NCBI GenBank assembly: GCA_021809425.1
Contig: JAKBAA010000015.1
Coordinates: 1-49,292, forward strand
Source of the DNA: Actinomycetes bacterium
Lineage (GTDB): Bacteria; Actinomycetota; Acidimicrobiia; Acidimicrobiales; Bog-793
DNA: 49,292 nucleotides
Reading direction: 5' to 3'
Shown here: piece by piece, positions 1 through 7,851 of the stretch
Layout of the letters: each line of letters begins with the position of its first letter
Position numbering within the stretch: the stretch's first letter is position 1
Notes under the pieces: generated by a model
What the model was told of the DNA's origin: nothing
What the model saw: only the letters and a program-made list of their open reading frames with translations
The model's database searches: none
Made by a program: the position numbers and the translations under genes

Positions 1-20
1 CTGCGCCCGCCGGAGCCCCC

Positions 21-941
21 TCAGGCGTCGGGGAGGGGCCGGTGGGTGCTGCGGTCGAGGGCGTCGGCGAGGTAGGTGCGGAAGGGCGCCCCGATGGCCG
101 GGTGGTCGAGGGCGAGCTCGACGATGGTCTTGAGGTACTCGAGCTTGTTGCCGGAGTCGAAGTAGCGGGCGTGGCGGATCTCGTAGGCGAGGAGGAGGTT
201 GCCCTGGTCGACGAAGGACTGCATGGTCTTCTGGAGCGAGAAGGACTCGCCGGGCTGGAGCCGGTCGCGCTGCGCCTCGAGCTCGTCGAGCATGGCGGTG
301 GTGAAGACGTAGCTGCTGACGCTCGCCAGGTCGGAGGGGGCGGCGGCCTTGCCGGGCTTCTCGACGATGGAGTCGATCTTGATGAGGCCGTCCTCGAGCT
401 CGATGCCGCCGACGAAGCCGTAGCGGTCGTAGTCGTCGTCGTGGGTGGCCCGGATGCAGGAGAGGACGCCGAGGCCGGCGCGCTCGCTTACCTCGACCAT
501 CTGGCGGAAGCGGCCGGGGGTGGCCTTGATGAAGTCGTCACCGAAGGTGTAGATGAACGGGTCGTCGCCGAGGAGGCGGGCGGCGTTGAGGAGGGGGGTT
601 GCGTTGCCCGAGGGCCCCTTCTGGCGGACGTAGGCGAAGTTGGCAAGGTTGGCGATGCGCTCGACCTCGTCGAGGAGCTCGAGCTTGCCGTCCTCCTTGA
701 GCAGCTGGGCCAGGGCCTCGCTGGGGGCGTCGAAGTGGTCCTCGACGGCCCGCTTGTGGTCGCCGGTGACGATGACGATGTCCTCGATGCCGGCGTCGAT
801 CAGGTCCTCGACGATGTGCTGGATCACCGGCTTGTCGATGATCGGGAGCATCTCCTTCGGCATCGCCTTGGTCTGGGGGAGGAACCGCGTGCCGTAGCCG
901 GCAGCGGCGATCACCGCCTTCTTCACCCGCGGGTGGGGCAT
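21..941 (-). CDS. galU: UTP--glucose-1-phosphate uridylyltransferase
   Basis: Makes UDP-glucose from UTP and glucose 1-phosphate in the cytoplasm. The 306-residue product has the usual GalU length. It starts MPHPRVKKAVIAAAGYGTRF, with the nucleotide-binding GYGTRFLP loop followed by KAMPKEMLPIIDKP, and has the FGDD sugar-nucleotide motif near residue 135. The ATG at 941 has GAGGAG about nine bases upstream. The open frame continues far upstream as an antisense shadow of ino1, so that extension is rejected. It lies 92 bases downstream of ino1 on the same strand and may be co-transcribed. UDP-glucose is the substrate of the UDP-sulfoquinovose synthase at the other end of the window. Confidence 0.95.
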   Translation of the reverse strand: MPHPRVKKAVIAAAGYGTRFLPQTKAMPKEMLPIIDKPVIQHIVEDLIDAGIEDIVIVTGDHKRAVEDHFDAPSEALAQLLKEDGKLELLDEVERIANLANFAYVRQKGPSGNATPLLNAARLLGDDPFIYTFGDDFIKATPGRFRQMVEVSERAGLGVLSCIRATHDDDYDRYGFVGGIELEDGLIKIDSIVEKPGKAAAPSDLASVSSYVFTTAMLDELEAQRDRLQPGESFSLQKTMQSFVDQGNLLLAYEIRHARYFDSGNKLEYLKTIVELALDHPAIGAPFRTYLADALDRSTHRPLPDA

Positions 942-1033
942 GGCTTCGTGCTCCTCGAGGTCTGGTCGGCTCGTCGGGTCGGCGCGCACGCCGTCAGTCT
1001 TCCGCGCCGGCGGCACCGCCGGGTGCCCGGGTG

Positions 1034-2125
1034 CTACCCGGCCGCCTCGCCGGTCACCCGGGCGGCGAACTCGTCGACCATCCGGCGGGCCTGCTCGTCG
1101 CGGTACTGGACGGGCGGCGACTTCATGAAGTAGGCGCTCGGTCCGAGCAGCGGGCCGCCGATGCCGAGGTCGAGGCCGATGCGGGCGCAGCGGAGGGCGT
1201 CGATGATGACGCCGGCCGAGTTGGGGGAGTCCCACACCTCGAGCTTGAGCTCCATGTTGAGGGGGACGTCGCCGAAGTTGCGCCCCTCGAGGCGGATGTA
1301 GGCCCACTTGCGGTCCTCCAGCCAGGGGACGTGGTCGGAGGGGCCGATGTGGACGGAGTCGGCGGCGATGCCCCGGTCGATCTGGCTGGTGACGGCCTGG
1401 GTCTTGGAGATCTTCTTCGACTCGAGCCGGTCGCGCTCGAGCATGTTCTTGAAGTCCATGTTGCCGCCCACGTTGAGCTGGTAGGTGCGGTCGAGCACCG
1501 TGCCGCGGTCCTCGAGCAGGCGGGCGAGCACCCGGTGGACGATGGTGGCGCCGACCTGGCTCTTGATGTCGTCGCCGACGATGGGCACGCCGGCGTCCTC
1601 GAAGCGCTTGGCCCAGACCGGGTCGCTGGCGATGAAGACGGGGATGGCGTTGACGAAGGCCACGCCGGCCTCGAGGGCGGCCATGGCGTAGTGCTTCTGG
1701 GCCTCGTCGGAGCCGACGGGGAGGTAGGAGACGAGCACCTCGGCGCCGGTGCGGCGCAGGACGTCGGCGACGTCGACGGCCGGCCGGGGGGACTCGTCGA
1801 TGGTCTGGCGGTAGTACTTGCCGAGCCCGTCGAGGGTGGGGCCGCGCTCGACGGTGACCCCGAGGGTGGGGACGTCGGCGAAGCGGATGGTGTTGTTCTG
1901 CCCGGCCGACAGCGCCTTGGAGAGGTCGAGGCCGACCTTCTCGGCGTCGACGTCGAAGGCCGCCACGACCTGGACGTCGCCCACGTGGTAGGGGCCGAGG
2001 CGGACGTGCATGAGCCCGGGCACCGTCTCGGCGGGATCGGCGTCGCGGTAGTACTCGATCCCCTGGACGAGCGAGCTGGCGCAGTTGCCCACGCCGGCGA
2101 TGGCCACCTTGATCGAGCGCGTCAT
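1034..2125 (-). CDS. ino1: myo-inositol-1-phosphate (1L-myo-inositol-3-phosphate) synthase
   Basis: NAD-dependent isomerisation of glucose 6-phosphate to inositol 3-phosphate, the first step towards phosphatidylinositol and mycothiol in actinobacteria. The 363-residue protein has the N-terminal Rossmann loop [12 protein letters not shown] near residues 11-22, and the family motifs [21 protein letters not shown] and [13 protein letters not shown]. These match the short actinobacterial class rather than the eukaryotic form of about 530 residues. Its ATG overlaps the stop codon of padR (ATGA at 2122-2125), so the two are translationally coupled and probably share the promoter in front of padR. 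Confidence 0.96.
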   Translation of the reverse strand: MTRSIKVAIAGVGNCASSLVQGIEYYRDADPAETVPGLMHVRLGPYHVGDVQVVAAFDVDAEKVGLDLSKALSAGQNNTIRFADVPTLGVTVERGPTLDGLGKYYRQTIDESPRPAVDVADVLRRTGAEVLVSYLPVGSDEAQKHYAMAALEAGVAFVNAIPVFIASDPVWAKRFEDAGVPIVGDDIKSQVGATIVHRVLARLLEDRGTVLDRTYQLNVGGNMDFKNMLERDRLESKKISKTQAVTSQIDRGIAADSVHIGPSDHVPWLEDRKWAYIRLEGRNFGDVPLNMELKLEVWDSPNSAGVIIDALRCARIGLDLGIGGPLLGPSAYFMKSPPVQYRDEQARRMVDEFAARVTGEAAG

Positions 2126-2880
2126 GCGTCGTTCCTCTCTTGTTCTGCTGCGCCAGCGATGCTGGCGGTACCCGTCGGCACGGGGCCGGCGATCGCCGCC
2201 GCCGTGCCGTCCATCGTGAAAAGGTCCGGCCGGCCGGGCCGGACGGAGCGCTCGCGCTCCTCGTGCAGGAGGCCCTCGACCCAGGCGAGATCGCTGGCGG
2301 CGATGTCCCGTGCGTGGGCTGCCAGTGCCTGCTCGTACCGGTCGAGCGGGCGTGCCGGCGCCTCGAGGGAGCGCCGGGCATGGGTGAGCCGGTCGGCCAG
2401 CTGGAGCCGGCGGCGCTCGAGCAGGCGCTCTCGTGAGGCCGGCGTCAGGTAGCGGGCGAAGGCGAGCCGGACCGAGAACGACCGGCCGTCCTCCCCCGCC
2501 GAGTCGGCGGTCTCGAGCAGCTGCTCGAACAGCTCGTCGCCGCGGCCGGTGATCTCGTAGACCTTTCGCCCCCGTGTCCCGTGGCTGCCGAGGGCGGCGG
2601 CCGCCTTGGTGGTGGCCAGCCGGGCCACGAGGGCAGCCCGCTCGCCGCCGAGCGAGCCGGTGAGGGGGACCATGGCGGGGGCCACATCGCGCAGCGGCGG
2701 CGTCCGGTCGGTGGCGGTGGCTCGTACGGCGCCGGACCGCTCGAGGCGGGCGAGGGCCGGATAGAGCGACCCGAACGAGAGGTTGGCGAGCGGCCCGAAG
2801 TCCTCCCGGAGGCGCTTGCGGAGGTCGTAGCCGTGCATCGGGCGCTCCTTGAGCAGTCCGAGCAGGGCGAGCTCCAGCAC
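2122..2880 (-). CDS. PadR-family transcriptional regulator
   Basis: Winged-helix repressor. Residues 1-60 carry the PadR fold ([20 protein letters not shown], then [15 protein letters not shown]). After a family-typical break, KVYEITGRG continues the wing. A helical C-terminal dimerisation region (about residues 125-215) is followed by a low-complexity tail. At 252 residues it is longer than minimal PadR proteins. The start is a GTG at 2880 with no convincing Shine-Dalgarno; a TAGGAT hexamer seven bases upstream suggests a leaderless transcript. It is directly coupled to ino1, an arrangement known in mycobacteria, and probably represses its own operon. The inducer is unknown. Confidence 0.9.
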   Translation of the reverse strand: MLELALLGLLKERPMHGYDLRKRLREDFGPLANLSFGSLYPALARLERSGAVRATATDRTPPLRDVAPAMVPLTGSLGGERAALVARLATTKAAAALGSHGTRGRKVYEITGRGDELFEQLLETADSAGEDGRSFSVRLAFARYLTPASRERLLERRRLQLADRLTHARRSLEAPARPLDRYEQALAAHARDIAASDLAWVEGLLHEERERSVRPGRPDLFTMDGTAAAIAGPVPTGTASIAGAAEQERNDA

Positions 2881-3004
2881 GCCACCGATCCTACACGTTA
2901 CGTACGGTCGATGTATCGCCCCGATATGTCGAGACGATGGTAGGGCGGGTGGAGGGAGCGGGGGATGCGGCCGACGGGAGATGCCCGACAGGTAGCCTCG
3001 GGCA
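2881..3004. promoter_or_regulatory. divergent padR / DUF5318 promoter region with inverted repeat
   Basis: This 123-base gap separates divergent genes. The perfect inverted repeat TATCG-CCC-CGATA lies at 2914-2926, with the palindrome TACGTA nearby at 2899-2904. Both are upstream of the padR -10-like hexamer TAGGAT (minus strand, 2888-2893) and are candidate PadR autoregulatory sites. The DUF5318 gene has TAGCCT at 2993-2998, six bases before its GTG. No good -35 element was seen for either. The operator assignment is inference. Confidence 0.4.
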
Positions 3005-3430
3005 GTGGCCAGCGGACCCCTGTTCTCGGCCGGGCGACCGGCGGCGAAAGGGCTGGGCCAGGTGGAGTACCGGCTGGCGCGCGACTCGATCGTGCGCGAG
3101 TACCGGCGGGGGCGCCTGTCGCGCCTCGACGTGTGCGACGCCCAGCGCGAGCTGCTGCGGGTCGCCGAGCACCACGGGACGCCGACGGCAGAGACGTGCC
3201 CGATCTGCGAGGAGGCGACCCTGGTGCACGTGTCGTTCGCCTTCGGGCCGCGCCTTCCGGCGAGCGGTCGGGCGGTCGGGTCGCAGCGGGAGCTGCGCGC
3301 CCTGGCCCGTGACGGGTCGGACGTGTCGTTCTACGTGGTCGAGGTGTGCGCGGCCTGTGGCTGGAACCACCTCGTGCGGATGTTCAGCAGCCCGGAGGTG
3401 CGCCGCCGGAGCCCGTCGACCGAGCGCTGA
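3005..3430 (+). CDS. DUF5318 family protein, zinc-ribbon-like
   Basis: A 141-residue protein of unknown function, conserved beside ino1/padR in actinobacteria (Rv0049-like, from memory). Two Cys-x2-Cys knuckles, CPIC near residue 65 and CAAC near residue 115 followed by the invariant-looking GWNHLVRMF, suggest one structural zinc site. The N-terminal half (VEYRLARDSIVREYRRGRLSR) is basic and helical. The GTG at 3005 is preceded by TAGCCT with a six-base gap and no ribosome-binding site, as expected for a leaderless mRNA. In mycobacteria the next gene is a penicillin-binding protein; here it is not. Confidence 0.85.
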   Translation: MASGPLFSAGRPAAKGLGQVEYRLARDSIVREYRRGRLSRLDVCDAQRELLRVAEHHGTPTAETCPICEEATLVHVSFAFGPRLPASGRAVGSQRELRALARDGSDVSFYVVEVCAACGWNHLVRMFSSPEVRRRSPSTER

Positions 3431-3465
3431 GGGCCGGCCGGGAGCGTGGCGGGCGGCGGGCGGCC

Positions 3466-4377
3466 CTAGGCCCTCGCCCGGCGGGCCGCGGAGGGCTGCC
3501 AGGGCCAGTCGGTGGCCCGGGGGTCGTGCTCGGCGACGACGGTGTTGCGGATGGTGCCGATCCCGTCGATGGTCACCTCGACCACGTCGCCGTCCTGCAG
3601 CCAGGGGGGCGGGGTACGGGCGAAGGCGACGCCTCCGGGCGTGCCGGTGGCGATGACGTCGCCGGGCTGGAGGGTGGTGAAGGAGGAGAAGTACTCGACG
3701 GCGCGGGCGGTGCTGACGATCATCTGGGAGGTCCGGGCCGACTGCATGACCTGGCCGTTGAGGCGGGTGGTGAGGGCGAGGTCGGTGACGTCGACCTCGT
3801 CGGGGGTGACGATCTCGGGGCCGATCGGCATGGTCTCGTCGAAGTTCTTGCCCGGGCCCCACTGGGCGCCGGCGCGCTGCCACTCGCGGGCCGAGCCGTC
3901 GTTCAGGACGACGAAGCCGGCGACGGCCGACAGGAAGTCGGCGGCCGGCACGTAGCGGCCGCCCCGGCCGATGACCACGCCGAGCTCGCCCTCGTAGTCG
4001 AACGTGCTCGACAGGGCGGGCTTGAGCAGCCGGCCGTAGGGGCGGGCGACCGACGGGGTGCCCCGGACGAAGGACTCGGGCCACTCGGGCGCCCCGTCCC
4101 GGCCGCCCTCGATGGCGTGGTCCAGGTAGTTGACGCCGAGGCAGAGGATGCGGCGCGGCGAGGGCACGGCGGGGGCGAGGTCGGCCTCGCCGTACGGGGT
4201 GCCCGGCTGGTCGGCGGCGGCGCGCAGGAGGTCCTGGGCGGCCTCCCAGGTGTCGAGGACGTTCTGGAGGGAGGCCAGGCGCTCGTCACCGTGGAGGTCG
4301 GCAAGGTCGACGTAGCCGTCCCGGCCGCGCACGTGGAGGCGCGGACCGCGCGCCGTGTCGATCGTCGCGAGCCGCAT
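3466..4377 (-). CDS. fumarylacetoacetate hydrolase family protein
   Basis: Probable metal-dependent acylpyruvase or decarboxylase of the FAH superfamily, acting on a 2-keto acid from catabolism; the substrate cannot be read from sequence. The 303 residues comprise an N-terminal domain and the catalytic fold. ILCLGVNYLDHA (about 77-88) leads to FDYEGELGVVIG (about 126-137), whose glutamates are the usual Mg2+ ligands. NDGSAREWQ (about 159-167) supplies the aspartate, and TGTPGGVAF closes the site. The ATG at 4377 has GAGGAGG about eight bases upstream. It converges on DUF5318 and diverges from panB. Confidence 0.9.
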   Translation of the reverse strand: MRLATIDTARGPRLHVRGRDGYVDLADLHGDERLASLQNVLDTWEAAQDLLRAAADQPGTPYGEADLAPAVPSPRRILCLGVNYLDHAIEGGRDGAPEWPESFVRGTPSVARPYGRLLKPALSSTFDYEGELGVVIGRGGRYVPAADFLSAVAGFVVLNDGSAREWQRAGAQWGPGKNFDETMPIGPEIVTPDEVDVTDLALTTRLNGQVMQSARTSQMIVSTARAVEYFSSFTTLQPGDVIATGTPGGVAFARTPPPWLQDGDVVEVTIDGIGTIRNTVVAEHDPRATDWPWQPSAARRARA

Positions 4378-4470
4378 GCCGGTGGCCTCCTCGGTCGGTG
4401 CTGGGTGCCGCCACGCCGGTCCGGCGCGGAGCCTGCCGGCAGCATGCTAGGCGGCGGTCGCGCCTGCCGG

Positions 4471-4529
4471 CCGGGTGGCCCGGTGACCCGGTGGCCCGGT
4501 GGCCCGGCGACCGGCGACCGGCGACCTCG
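4471..4529. repeat. degenerate tandem repeat in the FAH/panB divergent gap
   Basis: About three copies of a 10-base unit CCGGTGGCCC (with variants) run into three copies of CGGCGAC-type units. It lies upstream of both divergent genes. Further on, TAGCGT at 4598-4603 is a plausible -10 for panB, giving a leader of about 40 bases. Confidence 0.6.
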
Positions 4530-4653
4530 GCGGCCGGGGCGCAGGCGAGGCCGGCACGCGGGCGGGGCATCCGAGGGAGGCGGGCCGGGCGGCGGGCTAG
4601 CGTCGATGGCGCCGCCGGCAGCGTCGAGCACCGGACGGCGGGAGGTGGCGACG

Positions 4654-5565
4654 ATGGCGGGAGCGATGGCGGGGCCGGGCGTGGCGGGCCGTCCGGGGAG
4701 GAAGGTGACGGTCCCCAAGGTCGCCGGCACCAAGCGGGCTGCCGGGGCCGAGCCGGTGGTGATGGTGACGGCGTACGACACCCCGTTCGCCCGGCTCGCC
4801 GACGAGGCGGGGGTGGACGTGGTGCTGGTGGGCGACTCGGTCGCCGACAACGTGCTCGGGTTCGAGCGGACGCTCGACGTGGGGGTGGACGAGATGGTCC
4901 ACCACACGGCGGCGGTCGCCCGGGCACGCCCGCGGGCGCTGGTCGTGGCCGACCTTCCGTGGATGAGCTACCACGTCGACCTGCCGACCGCCCTGACGAG
5001 CGCCGCCCGGCTGGTGCGGGCGGGCGCCGAGGCGGTGAAGCTCGAGGGGGGGCGCCGCCGGCTGCCGGTCGTGCGGGCGCTGCTCGACGCCGAGGTGCCG
5101 GTGATGGGGCACCTCGGGCTGACGCCGCAGTCGGTGCACGTGCTCGGCGGGATGCGCCGCCAGGCGCGCACGGCGGCGGAGGCGGCGCTGCTGCTCGCCG
5201 ACGCGGCCGCCCTGGCCGAGGCCGGTTGCTTCGCCGTGGTGCTCGAGGGGATCCCCGACGAGGTGGCCGCCGAGGTGACCGAGGCGATCGGGGTGCCGAC
5301 CATCGGCATCGGGGCAGGACCGGCCTGCGACGGCCAGGTGCTGGTCCTGCACGACCTGCTCGGGCTCGGGCCGGCCGACTGCCCGCCGCCGAGCTTCGCC
5401 CGGCAGTACGCCAGCCTGGGCGATCTCGCCCGGGAGGCGCTGGGGGCCTACGCCGCCGACGTGCGCGCCGGGGCCTTCCCGGGCCGGGGTGCCGGCGCGC
5501 CCGACGGCACCCTGCCGGCCGCGGGCGCCGGCGACGGGTCGGCCCCGCCGGGGCGGCGGCGGTAG
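4654..5565 (+). CDS. panB: 3-methyl-2-oxobutanoate hydroxymethyltransferase
   Basis: Transfers the hydroxymethyl group from methylene-tetrahydrofolate to 2-oxoisovalerate to make ketopantoate in pantothenate/CoA synthesis. The TIM-barrel motifs are in order: VTAYDTPFARL, VLVGDS (Mg2+ Asp), VVADLPWMSY (second Asp), VKLEGG (substrate Lys), GHLGLTPQSV, the catalytic glutamate in VVLEGIP, and IGIGAGPACDGQVLVLHDLLGL. The start is the ATG at 4654, because GGGAGG at 4640-4645 sits eight bases before it. The longer open frame upstream, including an ATG at 4606, lacks this. The 303-residue product has a disordered Gly/Ala-rich tail of about 25 residues. Confidence 0.94.
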   Translation: MAGAMAGPGVAGRPGRKVTVPKVAGTKRAAGAEPVVMVTAYDTPFARLADEAGVDVVLVGDSVADNVLGFERTLDVGVDEMVHHTAAVARARPRALVVADLPWMSYHVDLPTALTSAARLVRAGAEAVKLEGGRRRLPVVRALLDAEVPVMGHLGLTPQSVHVLGGMRRQARTAAEAALLLADAAALAEAGCFAVVLEGIPDEVAAEVTEAIGVPTIGIGAGPACDGQVLVLHDLLGLGPADCPPPSFARQYASLGDLAREALGAYAADVRAGAFPGRGAGAPDGTLPAAGAGDGSAPPGRRR

Positions 5566-5705
5566 GTCGAGCGGCACACCCGGCGGGCACGATGTCGGGC
5601 ATGGACAGCTCGGACGTGGACACGCGGGGCATGGCCACCGTGCGCCCCGCCCGTACCGGCCGATCGCTCGCGTCGGCTACCATGCGACGGTCACATTCAC
5701 CCCTG

Positions 5706-5743
5706 CCCCGCCGGTTGGCGGGGACGAAGCCGCGCCTTGCGGC
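5706..5743 (+). promoter_or_regulatory. rpsF leader, two hairpins (possible S6:S18 autoregulatory element)
   Basis: Two perfect hairpins precede the rpsF ribosome-binding site: CCCCGCC-GGTT-GGCGGGG at 5706-5723 and GCCGC-GCCTT-GCGGC at 5729-5743. AGGAGG follows at 5752-5757. Many bacteria carry an S6:S18-binding structure in this leader (established knowledge). Whether this one carries the conserved bulge was not tested. Confidence 0.4.
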
Positions 5744-5766
5744 GGGTCCAGAGGAGGTGCGCCGCG

Positions 5767-6123
5767 ATGCGGCCGTATGAGATCGGCGTCATCTTCGACG
5801 CGAGCCTGGAAGAGAGCGCCATCCGGTCCGTGACGGACCGGGTCGCCGAGCAGGTGCGAAACGGCGGGGGAACCCCAGGCCGGGTCGACCGCTGGGGTCG
5901 GCGACCGTTCGCCTACGAGCTGAAGCACCGCAGCGAGGGCTACTACGTCTTCATCGAGGTCGTGGCCGAGCCTGCCGTCGTGGCCGAGGTGGACCGGATG
6001 CTGACGCTCTCGGACGAGGTGCTCCGCCACCGCGTCATCCGCCAGCCGGAGCACGTGGTCGGGCGCCGTCGCCCGGCGCCGGCGCCGGTTGCCGTGGTGG
6101 ACGCCGGCCCGGCGGCGCAGTAG
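5767..6123 (+). CDS. rpsF: 30S ribosomal protein S6
   Basis: Small-subunit protein that pairs with S18 on the 16S platform. MRPYEIGVIFDASLEE opens the S6 fold; WGRRPFAYELKHRSEGYYVF and the DEVLRHRVIR end are diagnostic. The ATG at 5767 is chosen because AGGAGG lies nine bases upstream; an earlier in-frame GTG at 5737 would include the leader hairpin. The 118 residues include a Pro/Ala-rich tail of about 20 residues beyond the usual end. First gene of rpsF-ssb-rpsR-rplI. Confidence 0.97.
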   Translation: MRPYEIGVIFDASLEESAIRSVTDRVAEQVRNGGGTPGRVDRWGRRPFAYELKHRSEGYYVFIEVVAEPAVVAEVDRMLTLSDEVLRHRVIRQPEHVVGRRRPAPAPVAVVDAGPAAQ

Positions 6124-6140
6124 AGCGAACGGAGACCAAC

Positions 6141-6602
6141 ATGGCGAACGGCAATTCGGTGACGCTCGTGGGCAACGTGACGCGTGACCCGGAGCTGCGC
6201 TTCACCCCGAACGGCCAGGCGACCGCCAGCTTCGGGCTGGCGGTGAACCGTCGGTGGCAGAACCGCCAGACCCAGGAGTGGGAGGAGGCGACGTCGTTCT
6301 TCGACGTGGTCTGCTGGCGTGAGATGGCGGAGAACGTGAGCGAGAGCCTTACCCGCGGCGCCCGGGTGCTCGTGACGGGACGGCTCGAGCAGCGCAGCTG
6401 GGAGACGCCCGAGGGCGACAAGCGGTCGCGCATCGAGGTGATCGCCGACGAGCTCGGGCCGAGCCTGCGGTGGGCGACGGCTCAGGTGGTGAAGAACGAG
6501 CGGCGCGGGCCGGGCGGCGACGCCCCGGTGAGCGCCACGGCGCGTTCTGGCCGGCCGGCAGCGGCCGAGGTGGCATACGGCGAGGACGAGGAGCCCTTCT
6601 AG
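6141..6602 (+). CDS. ssb: single-stranded DNA-binding protein
   Basis: OB-fold ssDNA-binding protein of 153 residues. NSVTLVGNVTRDPELRFTPN starts the fold, FFDVVCWREMAENV and LTRGARVLVTGRLEQRSWE are typical, and the protein ends in the acidic tip YGEDEEPF that recruits replication proteins (compare DDDIPF). The linker of about 35 residues is shorter than in many actinobacteria. It follows rpsF by 17 bases, and its TAG is immediately followed by the rpsR ATG. Confidence 0.97.
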   Translation: MANGNSVTLVGNVTRDPELRFTPNGQATASFGLAVNRRWQNRQTQEWEEATSFFDVVCWREMAENVSESLTRGARVLVTGRLEQRSWETPEGDKRSRIEVIADELGPSLRWATAQVVKNERRGPGGDAPVSATARSGRPAAAEVAYGEDEEPF

Positions 6603-7055
6603 ATGGCGAGGAACAACGACCGCGACCGCTCGTCGCGCCGTGCCCCGAAGGACCTGGGGCGGCGGACGAAGAAGAAGGTCTGCATCTTCTGCAAGGACCA
6701 CATCGACTACGTCGACTACAAGGACGTTGGTCTGCTGCGCAAGTTCATCTCGGACCGCGGCAAGATCCGGGCCCGGCGGGTGAGCGGGAACTGCGCCCAG
6801 CACCAGCGCGAGGTGGCGGTGGCCATCAAGACGACGCGCGAGCTGGCGCTGCTGCCGTACATGCAGCGGACCACGAGCGAGCGGCCGGGCGGGCGCGGCG
6901 GGCGCGGTGGGCGCGGCGGTCCGGACCGGGGCTCCGACCGTGGCCCGGACCGGGGTCCGCGCCAGGAGGCGGCGGCCGACGGGGAGGCGACCGAGGCCGC
7001 CGACGGGCGTGAGCTCGCCGCGGTGGTGGCCGACGAGGACGGGGGCGAGGCATGA
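6603..7055 (+). CDS. rpsR: 30S ribosomal protein S18 with long RGG-type C-terminal extension
   Basis: Binds 16S rRNA and S6. Residues 1-90 are an S18 of the zinc-binding (C+) type: [17 protein letters not shown] supplies C-x2-C, and [10 protein letters not shown] supplies C-x2-H. The core ends near [12 protein letters not shown]. Normal S18 stops about there. This 150-residue protein adds about 55 residues: a [11 protein letters not shown] run, DRG-type repeats, then an acidic Ala/Glu/Asp end. It starts directly after the ssb stop codon and overlaps rplI by ATGA. The extension is in frame and uses the same GC-rich codons, so a sequencing frameshift is unlikely. Confidence 0.95.
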   Translation: MARNNDRDRSSRRAPKDLGRRTKKKVCIFCKDHIDYVDYKDVGLLRKFISDRGKIRARRVSGNCAQHQREVAVAIKTTRELALLPYMQRTTSERPGGRGGRGGRGGPDRGSDRGPDRGPRQEAAADGEATEAADGRELAAVVADEDGGEA

Positions 7056-7498
7056 GGATCGTGCTGCGCGAGGACCTGTCCGGCGTCGGCAAGCGGGGCG
7101 ACATCGTCGAGGTGTCGGACGGCTACGCCCGCAACTTCCTCGTGCCGACGGGCCGGGCCATCCCGGCGACCGACGGTGTGAGCGCGCAGGCGGCAGCGAT
7201 GCGCCGTTCCCGCGACGTGAAGGACGCCCGGGCACGTGAGGGCGCCGAGGCGATCGCCAAGCGGCTGGTGCCGCTCGTCATCACGGTGGCGGGCCGGGCC
7301 GGGCGCGAGGGGCGCCTGTTCGGGTCGATCACCATGACCGACGTGGTCGGGGCGGTCGAGGACCAGGCGGGGGTGACGCTCGACCGTCACCGGCTGCTCA
7401 CCCACGAGCCGCTGCGGACGGTCGGCTCCCACCAGGTGGGGGTGCGGCTGCACCCGGAGGTCGAGTTCTCGCTCACCGTCGAGGTGGTGCCGGGCTGA
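7052..7498 (+). CDS. rplI: 50S ribosomal protein L9
   Basis: 148-residue L9. The N-terminal rRNA-binding domain [21 protein letters not shown] leads to GYARNFLVP, the family signature. A charged connecting helix (about residues 45-75) joins the C-terminal domain ([27 protein letters not shown]). The start codon overlaps the rpsR stop. Last gene of the ribosomal operon; strong hairpins follow it. Confidence 0.97.
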   Translation: MRIVLREDLSGVGKRGDIVEVSDGYARNFLVPTGRAIPATDGVSAQAAAMRRSRDVKDARAREGAEAIAKRLVPLVITVAGRAGREGRLFGSITMTDVVGAVEDQAGVTLDRHRLLTHEPLRTVGSHQVGVRLHPEVEFSLTVEVVPG

Positions 7499-7504
7499 GC
7501 CGCT

Positions 7505-7527
7505 GACCGCCGGCAGGCCCGGCGGTC
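7505..7527 (+). terminator. hairpin just after rplI
   Basis: Perfect 9-bp stem GACCGCCGG / CCGGCGGTC with a five-base CAGGC loop, starting seven bases after the rplI stop codon. There is no T-run, so it may act as a transcript-end stabiliser rather than a classical intrinsic terminator. Confidence 0.55.
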
Positions 7528-7541
7528 GGAGCGAGCCGTCG

Positions 7542-7584
7542 CACGACGCGCTGTGCCGGGCACGTGCCCGGCCGGCGCGTCGTG
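7542..7584. terminator. large two-tier palindrome between rplI and dnaB
   Basis: Outer arms CACGACGCGC (7542-7551) and GCGCGTCGTG (7575-7584) pair perfectly. Inner arms GCCGGGCAC (7555-7563) and GTGCCCGGC (7564-7572) also pair perfectly. Only TGT and CG are left unpaired between the tiers. It is symmetric and could end transcription from either side or be a protein site. Confidence 0.5.
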
Positions 7585-7737
7585 GCGCGTCCGGGCCCGA
7601 GCCCGGACCGGCCCGTCGTGGCCCGACGTCCGGCCGGCCAGCCGGGCGAGGTCGGTGGGAGGCGTCACAGCCGCCTGCGAAGCTGCCGGCGTGCCCACTG
7701 CCACGTCACCCACAGGCCCACGCTCGGTGTCTGCCGG

Positions 7738-7800
7738 TCGTCCACAGAACGGGGGTCGCTGTCCCGAGCCTTATCCGACCGACATCGGCGGTTTTCCACG
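7738..7800. promoter_or_regulatory. cluster of DnaA-box-like 9-mers upstream of dnaB
   Basis: TCGTCCACA (7738-7746), TTATCCGAC (7771-7779) and TTTTCCACG (7792-7800) match TTATCCACA at seven, six and seven of nine positions. TACGAT at 7813-7818 is a plausible -10 for dnaB. The rest of the 353-base rplI-dnaB gap (7499-7851) holds only the two hairpins and no credible gene. Confidence 0.3.
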
Positions 7801-7851
7801 GGTTTGGGGTCTTACGATCCCCGGGCCGTCGCGGGCAGGGTAAGGGCCGCC

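Noticed and set aside
942..2381. Open frame extending galU upstream into one very long protein
   Set aside because: The extension is Arg/Pro/Gly-rich antisense of ino1, has no homology pattern, and a good ribosome-binding site precedes the ATG at 941.
4398..5780. Long overlapping ORFs in other frames across panB
   Set aside because: Gly/Arg-rich shadows typical of GC-rich DNA; panB shows all family motifs in order.
6873..7055. S18 extension as a sequencing frameshift
   Set aside because: The frame stays open with normal codon use and ends in an ATGA overlap with rplI, as expected of a real operon junction.
7738..7800. DnaA-box-like words as the chromosomal origin
   Set aside because: There is no dnaA, dnaN, rpmH or AT-rich unwinding region, and there are too few and too weak boxes; kept only as a possible regulatory cluster.
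7553..7851. Small ORFs and an N-terminal extension of dnaB in the rplI-dnaB gap
   Set aside because: They run through strong hairpins, have no ribosome-binding sites and no recognisable domains; dnaB homology begins at 7852.
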